Of a stretch of 64,000 nucleotides of DNA, positions 56,747 to 64,000 are shown one piece after another (the stretch's first letter is position 1; every line of letters starts with the position of its first letter). This DNA comes from Komarekiella atlantica HA4396-MV6. Its GTDB lineage: Bacteria; Cyanobacteriota; Cyanobacteriia; Cyanobacteriales; Nostocaceae. Under the pieces are notes generated by a model. That model did not search any database. It was not told the origin of the DNA and worked only from the letters and a program-made list of their open reading frames with translations. The stretch spans positions 203,003-267,002 of the forward strand of contig JAHHHK010000007.1 of the NCBI GenBank assembly GCA_019359395.1. Direction: 5' to 3'. A program made the position numbers and the translations under genes.

Positions 56747-57631
56747 ATGAAAATTGTAATTGCTGCTGCCTCTGGCAATGTTGGACGACGTACCGCAGAG
56801 AAAGTTGTTCAGTCTGGAGCCGAAACGATTCTTCTGACCCGACAGCCAGAGAAGTTAGCTGATTTAGCAGCTCAAGGTGCTACAGTCCAACCAATCAGCA
56901 GTGATAATCTTCAAGGGTTGATTGAGGTAACACAGAAGGCAGATGCTTTGTTTTGGCTGACTCCACCGAAACTAGATGCCCCTAGCTTACGCGACTGGTA
57001 TCGTCAGACCGCGATGATTGGAGCGAAAGCCGTGGAAGAAAACCGCATTCAGCGAGTGGTCAACATTTCTAGTGTGGGTGCAGGTTCAGGTACAGATCTC
57101 GGCACTGTAACGTTTGCCGGAACTGTTGAAACAATTTTCAACCAAACTGGCTCGAATGTGCTGCATTTACGTCCTGGCTATTTCATGGAGAATTTTCTAG
57201 AGCAAGTCAAGTTTATTCAGCAAGACAGCGCCGTTTATTTTCCCTATGCCAGCAATCATGATATTCCCTGGATCAGTACCGATGACATTGGGGATGAAGT
57301 TGCAAGATATTTACTTGATGACTGCTGGTCAGGACAATGGACTCGGAATCTCATGGGGCCAGAAAATCTAACACTCTCTGAAATCACTGCTATTCTTTCG
57401 CAAGTCCTGAATCGTTCAATTGACTATGTGCAGGTAACGGTTGAATCAGTTCAACAGCAACTTGCACTACTCGGAGCAACCCCGAATGTCCAACAAGAGT
57501 TAGGAAATCTGTTTCGTGCCCTTGGCGATCCGGATGGTATCTATGCGACTGCACGAACACCTGAAGCAATTACAACAACAACATTTGAGCAGTTTGCAAT
57601 TCATAAACTCCTCAAACACACTCTAATTTAA
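56747..57631 (+). CDS. NmrA-like NAD(P)-binding protein
   Basis: This is an atypical SDR of the NmrA/QOR2-like family, 294 residues from ATG 56747. It has VIAAASGNVGRRTAEKVV (NADP loop), TILLTRQPEKL, a changed catalytic region with VVNISSVGAGSG, LRPGYFMENFLEQ and DIPWISTDDIGDEVARYLLDD. Such proteins act as redox sensors or NADPH:quinone oxidoreductases. The open frame reaches back to 56678 inside the SnoaL gene; ATG 56747 directly precedes the Rossmann strand and has GAGG upstream. Confidence 0.87.
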   Translation: MKIVIAAASGNVGRRTAEKVVQSGAETILLTRQPEKLADLAAQGATVQPISSDNLQGLIEVTQKADALFWLTPPKLDAPSLRDWYRQTAMIGAKAVEENRIQRVVNISSVGAGSGTDLGTVTFAGTVETIFNQTGSNVLHLRPGYFMENFLEQVKFIQQDSAVYFPYASNHDIPWISTDDIGDEVARYLLDDCWSGQWTRNLMGPENLTLSEITAILSQVLNRSIDYVQVTVESVQQQLALLGATPNVQQELGNLFRALGDPDGIYATARTPEAITTTTFEQFAIHKLLKHTLI

Positions 57632-57978
57632 CATTCTACTGACGCTGAAACAAGTTCGCAAACACCATTGAAATCCGATCAAGCAGTAGTTCTGCGATCG
57701 CTCAATGACAACACACGTCTGGAAATCAATAATTGGAGTTATGCAATGCATATTCAACGAATGGGATTTTTATACAATCTCTACTGCATCGGCTGGAAAA
57801 ATGGTTCCCTGAAGCATCTCTCTTTTTTGCAACACGGGTTGTTCAGCATTTTTCTGTATTACCGGAGAGGCTACACCGAAGGTTCTCAATGGAGGCAGGA
57901 TTGCTTGAGAGATCCTAGCAGTTCACGCTTCTTGTGAACAATTTGCTATTCACATCAACTGGAAAAAGGAATTCAATC
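57632..57978. other. Gap with possible decayed gene
   Basis: Two overlapping open frames of 60-90 codons (57668-57937, 57733-57918) occur here, neither with a recognisable domain or ribosome-binding site. The nearly stop-free DNA between two well-kept genes may be a decayed gene. AAAAAGGA at about 57962 is the dioxygenase ribosome-binding site. Confidence 0.4.
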
Positions 57979-58884
57979 ATGCAAACCATTGCGATCGACA
58001 ACATCACTCAAGCCGTTATTGACCACGGAGACGGCGGTAAAACTCATCCGCGCTTATACGAAATTTACACAAGTTTGGTGAATCATCTCCATACCTTCGT
58101 TCGAGAAGTCAACTTAACTGAGCTAGAGTTGCAGCAGGGGCGTGATTTCCTCAATCGCGCCAGCCGACACACGCAAGTCATCCCAGACGGGGAGATTCAG
58201 GTACTCACTGATTTGCTCGGCATTTCGATGCTAGTGGAATTGCTGCAAGACTCCAACGGTGGTGTGACAGAAGCCAATTTGCAAGGGCCGCTCTACGTAC
58301 CTAATGCCCCTCAGCGCAAGTTAGGCGAGCGCATTGGCGTTGATCCAGAGGGTGAAGCCCTGTTCCTTTCAGGTCGCGTGTTAGATGTGAATGGGCAAGC
58401 GATCGCCAACGCACTGATCGAAGTTTGGCAACCCAACTCGAAGGGATTGTACGACACCATCGATCCGTCTCAACCTGCTGGAAACTTTCGTGGGCAACTC
58501 TACACGGATGAGAATGGCAACTACAGCTTTGAAACGGTTGTGCCTAGTGGATACGACATACCCAATGACGGCCCCTGCGGTGAGGTGTTGCGCCTGCTGG
58601 GGCGACACACTTGGCGGGCGGCTCACATCCATTTCAAGCTGAGTGCAACTGGCTACAGTCCACTCACGACTCAAATATTCATAGATGGCACTCCTCTTTT
58701 GGATTCAGACACCACCTTTACGGTGCGATCGACGATCATCAAACTGCAAAAGCATGAGTCAACCGATGCAGAGGCGCAGCAGCAGAGCCAGCCCTTTTTC
58801 ACAGCCGAGTTTGATTTTGTGCTGAAGCCCATTGAAGCAGCGATCGCACCACTTGATATCGAGAATGCTGCAACGGTTGCTTGA
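57979..58884 (+). CDS. Intradiol ring-cleavage dioxygenase (catechol/hydroxyquinol 1,2-type)
   Basis: This 301-residue non-haem Fe(III) dioxygenase has an N-terminal helical dimerisation region (about 20-100: QEF-like LQQGRDFLNRASRHTQ) and a catalytic beta-sandwich. The likely iron ligands are Tyr in KGLYDTIDP (about 157), Tyr in PSGYDIPNDGP (about 194) and His-x-His in WRAAHIHFK (about 217-219). It opens catechol- or hydroxyquinol-type rings between the two hydroxyls. ATG 57979 has a good ribosome-binding site; the frame is open back to 57934. No muconate-pathway enzymes are adjacent, so its physiological substrate is unclear. Confidence 0.9.
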   Translation: MQTIAIDNITQAVIDHGDGGKTHPRLYEIYTSLVNHLHTFVREVNLTELELQQGRDFLNRASRHTQVIPDGEIQVLTDLLGISMLVELLQDSNGGVTEANLQGPLYVPNAPQRKLGERIGVDPEGEALFLSGRVLDVNGQAIANALIEVWQPNSKGLYDTIDPSQPAGNFRGQLYTDENGNYSFETVVPSGYDIPNDGPCGEVLRLLGRHTWRAAHIHFKLSATGYSPLTTQIFIDGTPLLDSDTTFTVRSTIIKLQKHESTDAEAQQQSQPFFTAEFDFVLKPIEAAIAPLDIENAATVA

Positions 58885-58925
58885 TGGAGTTCAAAAGATC
58901 TGAGGGTTTTCAAGAGATATTGAAC

Positions 58926-59624
58926 ATGAAACAAGAGTCAACCATTGTTTTTGACCAAGAACGCGCTTCTTCCTATGATCAGCGAGTTGCTAAAGTGGCT
59001 CCCTTGTTCGACGCACTTTATTTGCTGATCCGCTTGGTGCTTTCTGAACTTCCTGCCGACGCACGGATTCTCTGCGTCGGTGTGGGAACTGGCTCAGAAT
59101 TGATTGCCCTCGCTCAGAGTTTTCCGCAGTGGCAGTTCACCGCAGTAGAGCCTGCGGCACCGATGCTGGACATCTGCCGTCAAAAAGCTGAGGAAAATGG
59201 GATTACATCCCGTTGCACGTTCCACGAAGGCTATCTCGATTCCCTTAGAGCGTCAGAGCCTTTCGATGCAGCAACCTGTATTCGGGTTTCTCAGTTCATG
59301 ATGCAGCCAGAAGAACGACGCAGCTTTTTGGGTCAAATCAGCGCCCGACTGCGCCCGAATGGATATTTGGTGAATTCTGATTATGCTGCGGATATGTCTA
59401 CTCCAACTTACAAAAGTCTTTTGGAAGTGGATCGGCGGATGTTTCAATACGCCCAAATGCCTGCTGAGGAAATCGAAAAAATGCTCGGCATGTACGGGCA
59501 GACTGTTGCTGTGCTGCCGCCGCAGGAAGTTGAAGCCATAATTGCATCAAGTGGATTTGATACGCCTGTGTTGTTCTACCAAGTTTCTCTCATTCATGCT
59601 TGGTATGCCAAGCGAACTGCTTGA
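58926..59624 (+). CDS. Class I SAM-dependent methyltransferase
   Basis: This is a 232-residue methyltransferase. The SAM motif I is ILCVGVGTGSELIALAQ (about 48-64), motif post-I is FTAVEPAAPMLDICRQKAEE (about 72-91), and FDAATCIRVSQFM and LRPNGYLVNSDYA follow. The architecture resembles the CmoA/UbiE-like group, acting on small molecules or tRNA precursors. The open frame overlaps the dioxygenase stop, but ATG 58926 sits at the family start. A link to the product of the dioxygenase is possible only by context. Confidence 0.85.
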   Translation: MKQESTIVFDQERASSYDQRVAKVAPLFDALYLLIRLVLSELPADARILCVGVGTGSELIALAQSFPQWQFTAVEPAAPMLDICRQKAEENGITSRCTFHEGYLDSLRASEPFDAATCIRVSQFMMQPEERRSFLGQISARLRPNGYLVNSDYAADMSTPTYKSLLEVDRRMFQYAQMPAEEIEKMLGMYGQTVAVLPPQEVEAIIASSGFDTPVLFYQVSLIHAWYAKRTA

Positions 59625-59759
59625 ATCAGTAGTCTCTAACAGCCGCAGAATATGGTAGTCCAACCTCATGAGAGCCGATATATCAACAGGAGCATTACTA
59701 GAGCAACGAAAGCAATTTTCATGCTGTATAAACGCACAGAGTAAAAATGAGGAATACAC

Positions 59760-60263
59760 ATGAGCAAAGATTCTATTCGTTGGCCAGCAGAGTACGATCC
59801 AAGTCGCTGCTTGGTTTATGTCGTTAACTCCCTCGACATCGCAGCATCACCCGCGATCGTTTGGGAGCAGCTAATTGCCGCTACCGATTGGTCGAGTTGG
59901 AACCCCAACTTGTCGAATGTCTACATCAAAGACGGTTCCCGTAACCTATCTCAGAATGCAGAGTTCACTTGGAAGGCTTCGGGAGCGACTACCGCATCTA
60001 CAGTCAAAGAATTCGTGCCGAATCAGCGGCTTGCCTGGGACGCGAAAGGATTCGGTCTACGTGCCTATCACGCTTGGCTGATTATCCCGACAACCCAGGG
60101 TTGTCGCGTTTTGAGTGAAGAAACTCTGCGTGGAACGGTGGCGTGTTTACTCAAGTTGTTTACGCCCAACCTTGTGAGTTACTTAAATCAGCAATGGTTA
60201 GAAGGTCTGGCGAAGAAGGCCGAACAACCTTTGGCAATCGATGGTGGACTTACAGCGAGCTAA
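59760..60263 (+). CDS. SRPBCC-family protein with an SDR-derived tail
   Basis: This 167-residue START/SRPBCC-fold protein (polyketide cyclase/Bet v 1-like) contains VVNSLDIAASPAIVWEQLIAATDWSSWNP, FTWKASGATTASTVKEFVPNQRLAWDAKG and WLIIPTTQGCRVLSEETLRG. The last 13 residues (EQPLAIDGGLTAS) do not belong to that fold; they match the C-terminus of the SDR at 61274 (GQPLAIDGGVTVG), and the DNA agrees at 35 of 40 positions (60224-60263 against 61978-62017). The gene therefore seems to end in the tail of a lost SDR copy. A MITE lies 20 bp further on. Confidence 0.85.
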   Translation: MSKDSIRWPAEYDPSRCLVYVVNSLDIAASPAIVWEQLIAATDWSSWNPNLSNVYIKDGSRNLSQNAEFTWKASGATTASTVKEFVPNQRLAWDAKGFGLRAYHAWLIIPTTQGCRVLSEETLRGTVACLLKLFTPNLVSYLNQQWLEGLAKKAEQPLAIDGGLTAS

Positions 60264-60282
60264 TCTACCTTCGGATATCTTT

Positions 60283-60520
60283 AGGACTTACGCAAAAACT
60301 CTCTGAAACTCTTATTTCTCCCTTCGGGTTTACAGTCGCCTGCGGAGGGAAACCCTCCCGCAGCGCTGTTTCACCGTGCCCTCTGTGTCGCGCCAGTTGC
60401 TTCAAGTCGGGGAACCCGCCCAACGCACTGGCTTCTCTGTGGTACCCTTCGGGAAGCCACTTCTCTACGAGACGCTCCGCGAACGTGTCTACGATTCTCC
60501 GTTACCTGTGCGTAAGTCCT
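60283..60520. mobile_element. MITE-like element with AGGACTTACGCA ends, copy 2
   Basis: TIRs AGGACTTACGCA (60283-60294) and TGCGTAAGTCCT (60509-60520) are identical to those at 43945-44131. The right half is nearly identical to copy 1 (GGTACCCTTCGGGAAGCCAC, CTACGAGACGCTCCGCGAAC, GTGTCTACGATT); the left half is longer and different. No transposase is encoded. Confidence 0.85.
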
Positions 60521-60544
60521 GATCTTTTTGCGATCGCGGTTCTA

Positions 60545-60590
60545 AATGTTTCTAAGCGATTTACTGGAATGACATCGAAACAGGTTCGCG
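60545..60590 (+). pseudogene. Relic of AraC-type regulator C-terminus
   Basis: TTTCTAAGCGATTTACTGGAATGA... translates to SKRFTGMTSKQVR, matching KRFTGMTPKQAR at the end of the AraC protein at 54502. Upstream GATCTTTTTGCGATCGC may match the DLAIA codons, with the middle deleted. It is bounded by the MITE on the left and dispersed repeat on the right. Confidence 0.7.
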
Positions 60591-60662
60591 TTCGCGAAGC
60601 GTACCCGAAGGGTAATCGACCTAACAACAATCACATCAATCTGAAATATTAGAGGTCAAATC

Positions 60663-61199
60663 ATGAACACATCAGCAGATTTCTTCGTTCGTAGCGCAGT
60701 CACAGAAACAACCCGCTCTTATATGGGCGGTCTGATGACTTTTCTCGTCACGTCCGCCGAAACCGACAACCGCTTAATGCTTCTGGAAGTTCGGACAGTT
60801 CCGGGTGCTGAACCACCACCCCACCTTCACTATAACGAGGACGAAGTATTTTACATCCTTGAAGGTGAGCTAGAGGTGTACTGCATGGGTCAGGTGAGGA
60901 TAGCGCGGGCGGGGGAAACAATCTTCCTTCCTCGGAATCACGCACACGCATTCTACTTCCTGTCGCCGATCCGCTTCCTCGCCCTGGTGCAACCGGGAGG
61001 TCTAGACGGGTACTTTGAAACCATGTCGAATCCGGCGACTAGCATGGAAATACCTTCAAACGTAGCAACTTATGCAGACTCCGATCCTGCCGCTGCGATC
61101 GCGCTAGCTGCCAAGTACGGAGTCAAGATGCTGACACCAGAAGAAACGGCAGAACTGTTGCCCCAATACCCCGGCTTTGGTGTGCCGCGACGAGGTTAG
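60663..61199 (+). CDS. Cupin-domain protein
   Basis: This 178-residue single-cupin protein has motif 1 GAEPPPHLHYNEDEVFYILEGELEVY (about 39-64; His-x-His, Glu and later His as metal ligands) and motif 2 GETIFLPRNHAHAFYFL (about 78-94). It resembles quercetin 2,3-dioxygenase-like or auxin-binding cupins. The C-terminal third (about 110-178) is helical. Reaction unknown; metal-dependent oxygenase or isomerase activity on small molecules is plausible. It precedes the SDR gene by 74 bp. Confidence 0.88.
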   Translation: MNTSADFFVRSAVTETTRSYMGGLMTFLVTSAETDNRLMLLEVRTVPGAEPPPHLHYNEDEVFYILEGELEVYCMGQVRIARAGETIFLPRNHAHAFYFLSPIRFLALVQPGGLDGYFETMSNPATSMEIPSNVATYADSDPAAAIALAAKYGVKMLTPEETAELLPQYPGFGVPRRG

Positions 61200-61273
61200 A
61201 AGTATCACTCAGCTTTGTAAGCTATTTGATGCAAGTGACATAACAACTCGTTTCACAACAAGAGGTAACTATT

Positions 61274-62017
61274 ATGATTCTGAAAGATAAGGTTGCTTTA
61301 GTAACTGGAGGAACATCGGGCATTGGCAGAGCAACCGCGATCGCGTTCGGTGCGGCGGGCGCAAAAGTGGTGTTCTCAGGAAGACGTGAAGCAGAAGGCG
61401 AAGAAACTGCGGCGCTAATTCGTGACACTGGAGCAGAGTGCTTGTTTGTGCGATCGGACGTAACCAATGAAGCAGAGGTGCAAGCTTTAGTGGAGAAAAC
61501 GATCGCCACCTACGGCAGACTTGATTGTGCCTTCAACAATGCTGGGATCGAGTCTCCTTTCAAACCCCTGCACGAACAATCAATTGATCATTTTGACACA
61601 ATCATGTCAATTAACGTGCGGGGACTGTTCTTGTGTATGAAATATGAAATCCAACAGATGTTGCAGCAAGGATCAGGTGTGATTGTCAATAGTTCATCCA
61701 CCGTTGGTTTAATTGGATATCCAGGAAATTCTCCCTACACAGCTAGCAAACATGCAGTGATGGGATTAACGAAATCAGCTGCACTCGACTATGCCAAGCA
61801 GGGGATTCGGATTAATGCCGTCAATCCTGGATCAATTGCTACTGAGATGATTGATCGCCTGGGTTTCACAGCTGATGATGTTGCGACTATCGTTCCGATG
61901 GGGCGCATAGGGCAGGTAGCAGAAATTGCTCAAGTGGTAGTGTTTCTATGTTCTGATGCTGCCAGCTATATCACGGGACAACCTTTGGCGATCGATGGTG
62001 GAGTCACAGTGGGCTAA
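61274..62017 (+). CDS. Short-chain dehydrogenase/reductase (FabG-like)
   Basis: This is a classical SDR, 247 residues. Motifs: TGGTSGIGRA (residues 11-20), NNAG (about 88), catalytic Ser in NSSSTVG (about 140), YTASK (about 155-159) and PGSIATEM; it ends ITGQPLAIDGGVTVG, a typical C-terminus. It oxidises or reduces an alcohol/ketone with NAD(P)(H); the substrate is unknown. It lies between the cupin and the MDR reductase on the same strand. Its tail is duplicated on the SRPBCC gene upstream. Confidence 0.92.
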   Translation: MILKDKVALVTGGTSGIGRATAIAFGAAGAKVVFSGRREAEGEETAALIRDTGAECLFVRSDVTNEAEVQALVEKTIATYGRLDCAFNNAGIESPFKPLHEQSIDHFDTIMSINVRGLFLCMKYEIQQMLQQGSGVIVNSSSTVGLIGYPGNSPYTASKHAVMGLTKSAALDYAKQGIRINAVNPGSIATEMIDRLGFTADDVATIVPMGRIGQVAEIAQVVVFLCSDAASYITGQPLAIDGGVTVG

Positions 62018-62076
62018 AAGGAAAAATCATCATGTTCAGAGTTTTAGCAATTATAGAAATGCAGGAGGAACTTTAA

Positions 62077-63102
62077 ATGACAGCAAAGGTGAATCGGCAA
62101 TGGTGTCTTGCTACGCGACCTGTAGGTGCGATCGCAGAATCGAATTTTAACTGGAAACAGGAACTTGTACCCTCTTTAGAAGAAGGACAAATCCTCGTTC
62201 GCAACATTTATCTGTCTCTCGATCCAACAAACCGAGGATGGTTAGATGAGAGAGGAAATTACCTCCCACCCGTAGGCATTGGGGAGGTGATGCGGGGTGT
62301 CGGCATCGGTGTCGTCGAGCAATCTCGCAACGCCAAATTCCCAGAGGGAACTTTTGTTCAGGGGCTTCTGGGGTGGCAGGACTATGCGATCTCAAACGGC
62401 ACAGACGGCACTAACTTATCTGAGTTGCCAAAAGATCCGTCTGTCCCACTTGCAGCATACTTGGGACTTTTTGGCTTTATTGGGATAACGGCATACTTCG
62501 GTCTTTTGGATATCGGAAAGCCCAAGGTTGGTGAAACGCTTGTAGTTTCAGGGGCGGCTGGAGCCGTTGGCTCTCTCGTGGGGCAAATCGGAAAAATTAA
62601 GGGGTGTCGCGTCGTTGGGATTGCGGGTAGCGAAGAAAAATGTCGCTGGCTCAAAGACGAGCTTGGCTTCGATGCTGCTATTAACTATAAAACTGAATCT
62701 GTCCTCGAAAGCTTGCAGCAGCATTGTCCGAATGGGATCGATGTTTACTTCGAGAATGTAGGCGGTGAAATTCTCGATGCCGTCTTAAGCCTGATCAACC
62801 TCCGAGCGCGGATTGCTCTGTGTGGTCTAATCTCGCAGTACAATGCGATCAAGCCAGTGCCGGGTCCACACAATCTTATCAACCTTGTGTATAAGCGTGC
62901 AAAGCTCGAAGGATTTCTTTCCCTCGACTATTTCGATCGCGCCCAGGAAGCTCTAGCAGATTTAGGTGAGTGGTACGCTCAAGGCAAGATTCAATATCGT
63001 GTCGATATGATCGAGGGTCTTGAAAATGCTCCCAGTGCGATTAACAAGCTCTTTGACGGTACAAATCAGGGCAAACTCATCATTAAAGTTTCAGAAGAGT
63101 AG
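62077..63102 (+). CDS. MDR-family NADP-dependent oxidoreductase (CurA-like)
   Basis: This 341-residue zinc-free medium-chain reductase is of the leukotriene B4 12-hydroxydehydrogenase/CurA branch. It starts NRQWCLATRPVG; the substrate region has NIYLSLDPTNRGWL; the NADPH motif is VVSGAAGAVGSLVGQIGKIKGCRVVGIAGS (about 153-182); later YFENVGGEILDAVL and ALCGLISQYN. It reduces the double bond of enones or enals. An AGGAGG-like ribosome-binding site lies upstream. Together with the SDR it forms a likely carbonyl-detoxification pair. Confidence 0.92.
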   Translation: MTAKVNRQWCLATRPVGAIAESNFNWKQELVPSLEEGQILVRNIYLSLDPTNRGWLDERGNYLPPVGIGEVMRGVGIGVVEQSRNAKFPEGTFVQGLLGWQDYAISNGTDGTNLSELPKDPSVPLAAYLGLFGFIGITAYFGLLDIGKPKVGETLVVSGAAGAVGSLVGQIGKIKGCRVVGIAGSEEKCRWLKDELGFDAAINYKTESVLESLQQHCPNGIDVYFENVGGEILDAVLSLINLRARIALCGLISQYNAIKPVPGPHNLINLVYKRAKLEGFLSLDYFDRAQEALADLGEWYAQGKIQYRVDMIEGLENAPSAINKLFDGTNQGKLIIKVSEE

Positions 63103-63288
63103 GGACTAATACCAATTCACAATTCGCAATGACGCTCGCGGACTCGCTCTAAGCGTAGCCATGCCGCAGGCTTTACGCTGCGCTAACGCAATTCGCAATT
63201 AAAAAACTTAGATGCAGCAAAGCTTTCTTTCTTTTGCATCTGTATCAGATTTTTCGTGAAATGGTATGAGTTTCTGGATCAATAGTTT

Positions 63289-63934
63289 ATGGCAACCATT
63301 CTGCATATCGATTCGAGTCCACGAGGCGATCGCTCCAAATCCCGCAAACTCGCGAAAGAATTTGTTGTTGCGTGGCAGGCGTTACATCCCGATGATGTCA
63401 TTATCTATCGTGATTTAAGGCAGACTCCAGTTCCTCACATCACAGAAGAGTGGATTGCCGCTGCCTTTACGCCGCCAGAGGCTTTAACTTTAGAAATGGT
63501 TGAAATCCTCAAGTTTTCTGATGAATTAGTTGATGAGTTTTTGGCGGCTGATCGTTGTGTTTTTAGTGTACCAATGTACAACTTCAGCATCCCTTCCAAC
63601 TTCAAAGCATATATCGATCAGGTTGTTCGCGTAGGTCGCACATTCACCTTTGAAGATGGACAATTTATTAAAGGGTTGGCAGCAGACAAGAATGGTACTA
63701 TTTATTACCGCACGAGGAGTCACTTACGGGACAGGTTCGCTCTATGAAGGATGGGATTGTCAAGAACCTGCTTTGCGTTACGCTTTTCAATATATAGGAG
63801 TGACAGACATCCAATTTATCCATGCAAATGGGCTGGATTTGGGAGACGAGGCACGACAACAAGGATTAAGTGAAGCTGTTCAAGGGGCGACAAACGAGCT
63901 AAAGTGCTTGCTGTATAAGTTTCCTAGCCCTTAA
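63289..63934 (+). pseudogene. azoR: Azoreductase gene with frameshift
   Basis: This is a second AzoR-family gene, parallel to 5819-6442. The first frame (63289-63747) gives HIDSSPRGDRSKSRKLAKEF, MYNFSIPSNFKAYIDQVVRVGRTFTFEDG and GLAADKN; the sequence then continues in the next frame as MVLFITARGVTYGTG...YIGVTDIQFIHANGLDLGDEARQQ up to 63934. The shift lies at about 63693-63697 (GACAAGAATGG, where two missing A's would restore GACAAGAAAATGG). Unless there is a sequencing error or programmed shift, the protein would lose its C-terminal third. Confidence 0.85.
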
Positions 63935-64000
63935 ACCTCGCTGATAATATGCCTGCTTATTGCGAATGGAACTGACCATTTCCTCAACCCATACTTGGCA

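Larger units (their letters stand above)
60264..60662. other. 399-bp gap: MITE copy 2 and araC relic
   Basis: The gap consists of the MITE (60283-60520), then an AraC relic (about 60530-60590), then CGCGTTCGCGAAGCGTACC repeat words and the cupin leader. No intact gene was found. Confidence 0.7.

Noticed and set aside
1..64000. CRISPR arrays, tRNA or rRNA genes
   Set aside because: No regularly spaced repeats with unique spacers and no cloverleaf- or rRNA-like sequences were seen; tandem repeats found are short direct units without spacers.

Overview
The window is chromosomal DNA of a filamentous, heterocyst-forming cyanobacterium (Nostocales, Nostoc/Anabaena-like). The evidence is frequent GCGATCGC (HIP1) octamers, moderate-to-low GC, heptanucleotide STRR repeats, many small palindromic repeats, and above all an almost complete heterocyst envelope glycolipid locus. 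No rRNA, tRNA, CRISPR array or intact transposase gene was seen.

Region 1 (1-9.3 kb) is mostly housekeeping and stress genes: a 21-bp tandem array cut by the window edge, a membrane M50 (site-2-type) protease with CBS domains, an SLH-porin, two tandem VWA proteins followed by a coiled-coil protein, a divergent HxlR regulator/azoreductase pair, an RpaA-like response regulator, an alpha/beta hydrolase, and two small conserved-looking genes, one a 55-aa membrane protein.

Region 2 (9.3-45.5 kb) is the heterocyst glycolipid locus. hetI (phosphopantetheinyl transferase) converges on an SDR gene in the place normally held by hetN. On the minus strand lie hglE-hglD-hglC-hglA-hglB, a PUFA-synthase-like polyketide system that builds the long-chain alcohol. 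Divergent from them on the plus strand lie hgdB-hgdC-hgdA, a GT2 gene, a DUF2141 gene, a second GT2 gene and hglT, for deposition and glycosylation. HetI would load the carrier domains of HglE and HglB; HglE/D/C/A would elongate and reduce the chain; HglB would release it reductively; HglT would add the sugar; HgdB/HgdC would export the product. Two things stand out: a PadR regulator plus RND efflux operon lies between hglB and the hetN-position gene, and that SDR lacks the RGSGR patterning motif known from Anabaena HetN.

Region 3 (45.5-64 kb) looks accessory. It holds a 2238-residue Ser/Thr-kinase/ATPase/GAF/PAS/histidine-kinase protein with an overlapping NarL-type regulator, a CxxS DsbA-like protein, a short AraC regulator, and a string of small-molecule enzymes: SnoaL/NTF2-like proteins, an odd P-II paralogue, an NmrA-like reductase, an intradiol dioxygenase, a methyltransferase, an SRPBCC protein, a cupin, an SDR, an MDR reductase and a frameshifted azoreductase. 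Broken copies of the AraC gene occur three times. Two long direct repeats of the AraC 3' end bound a block of about 9 kb, and one gene carries the tail of a neighbour. The region therefore seems to have been assembled by duplication, recombination and small repeat elements.

Functions are assigned from motifs and gene order read by eye; no database search or alignment program was run.
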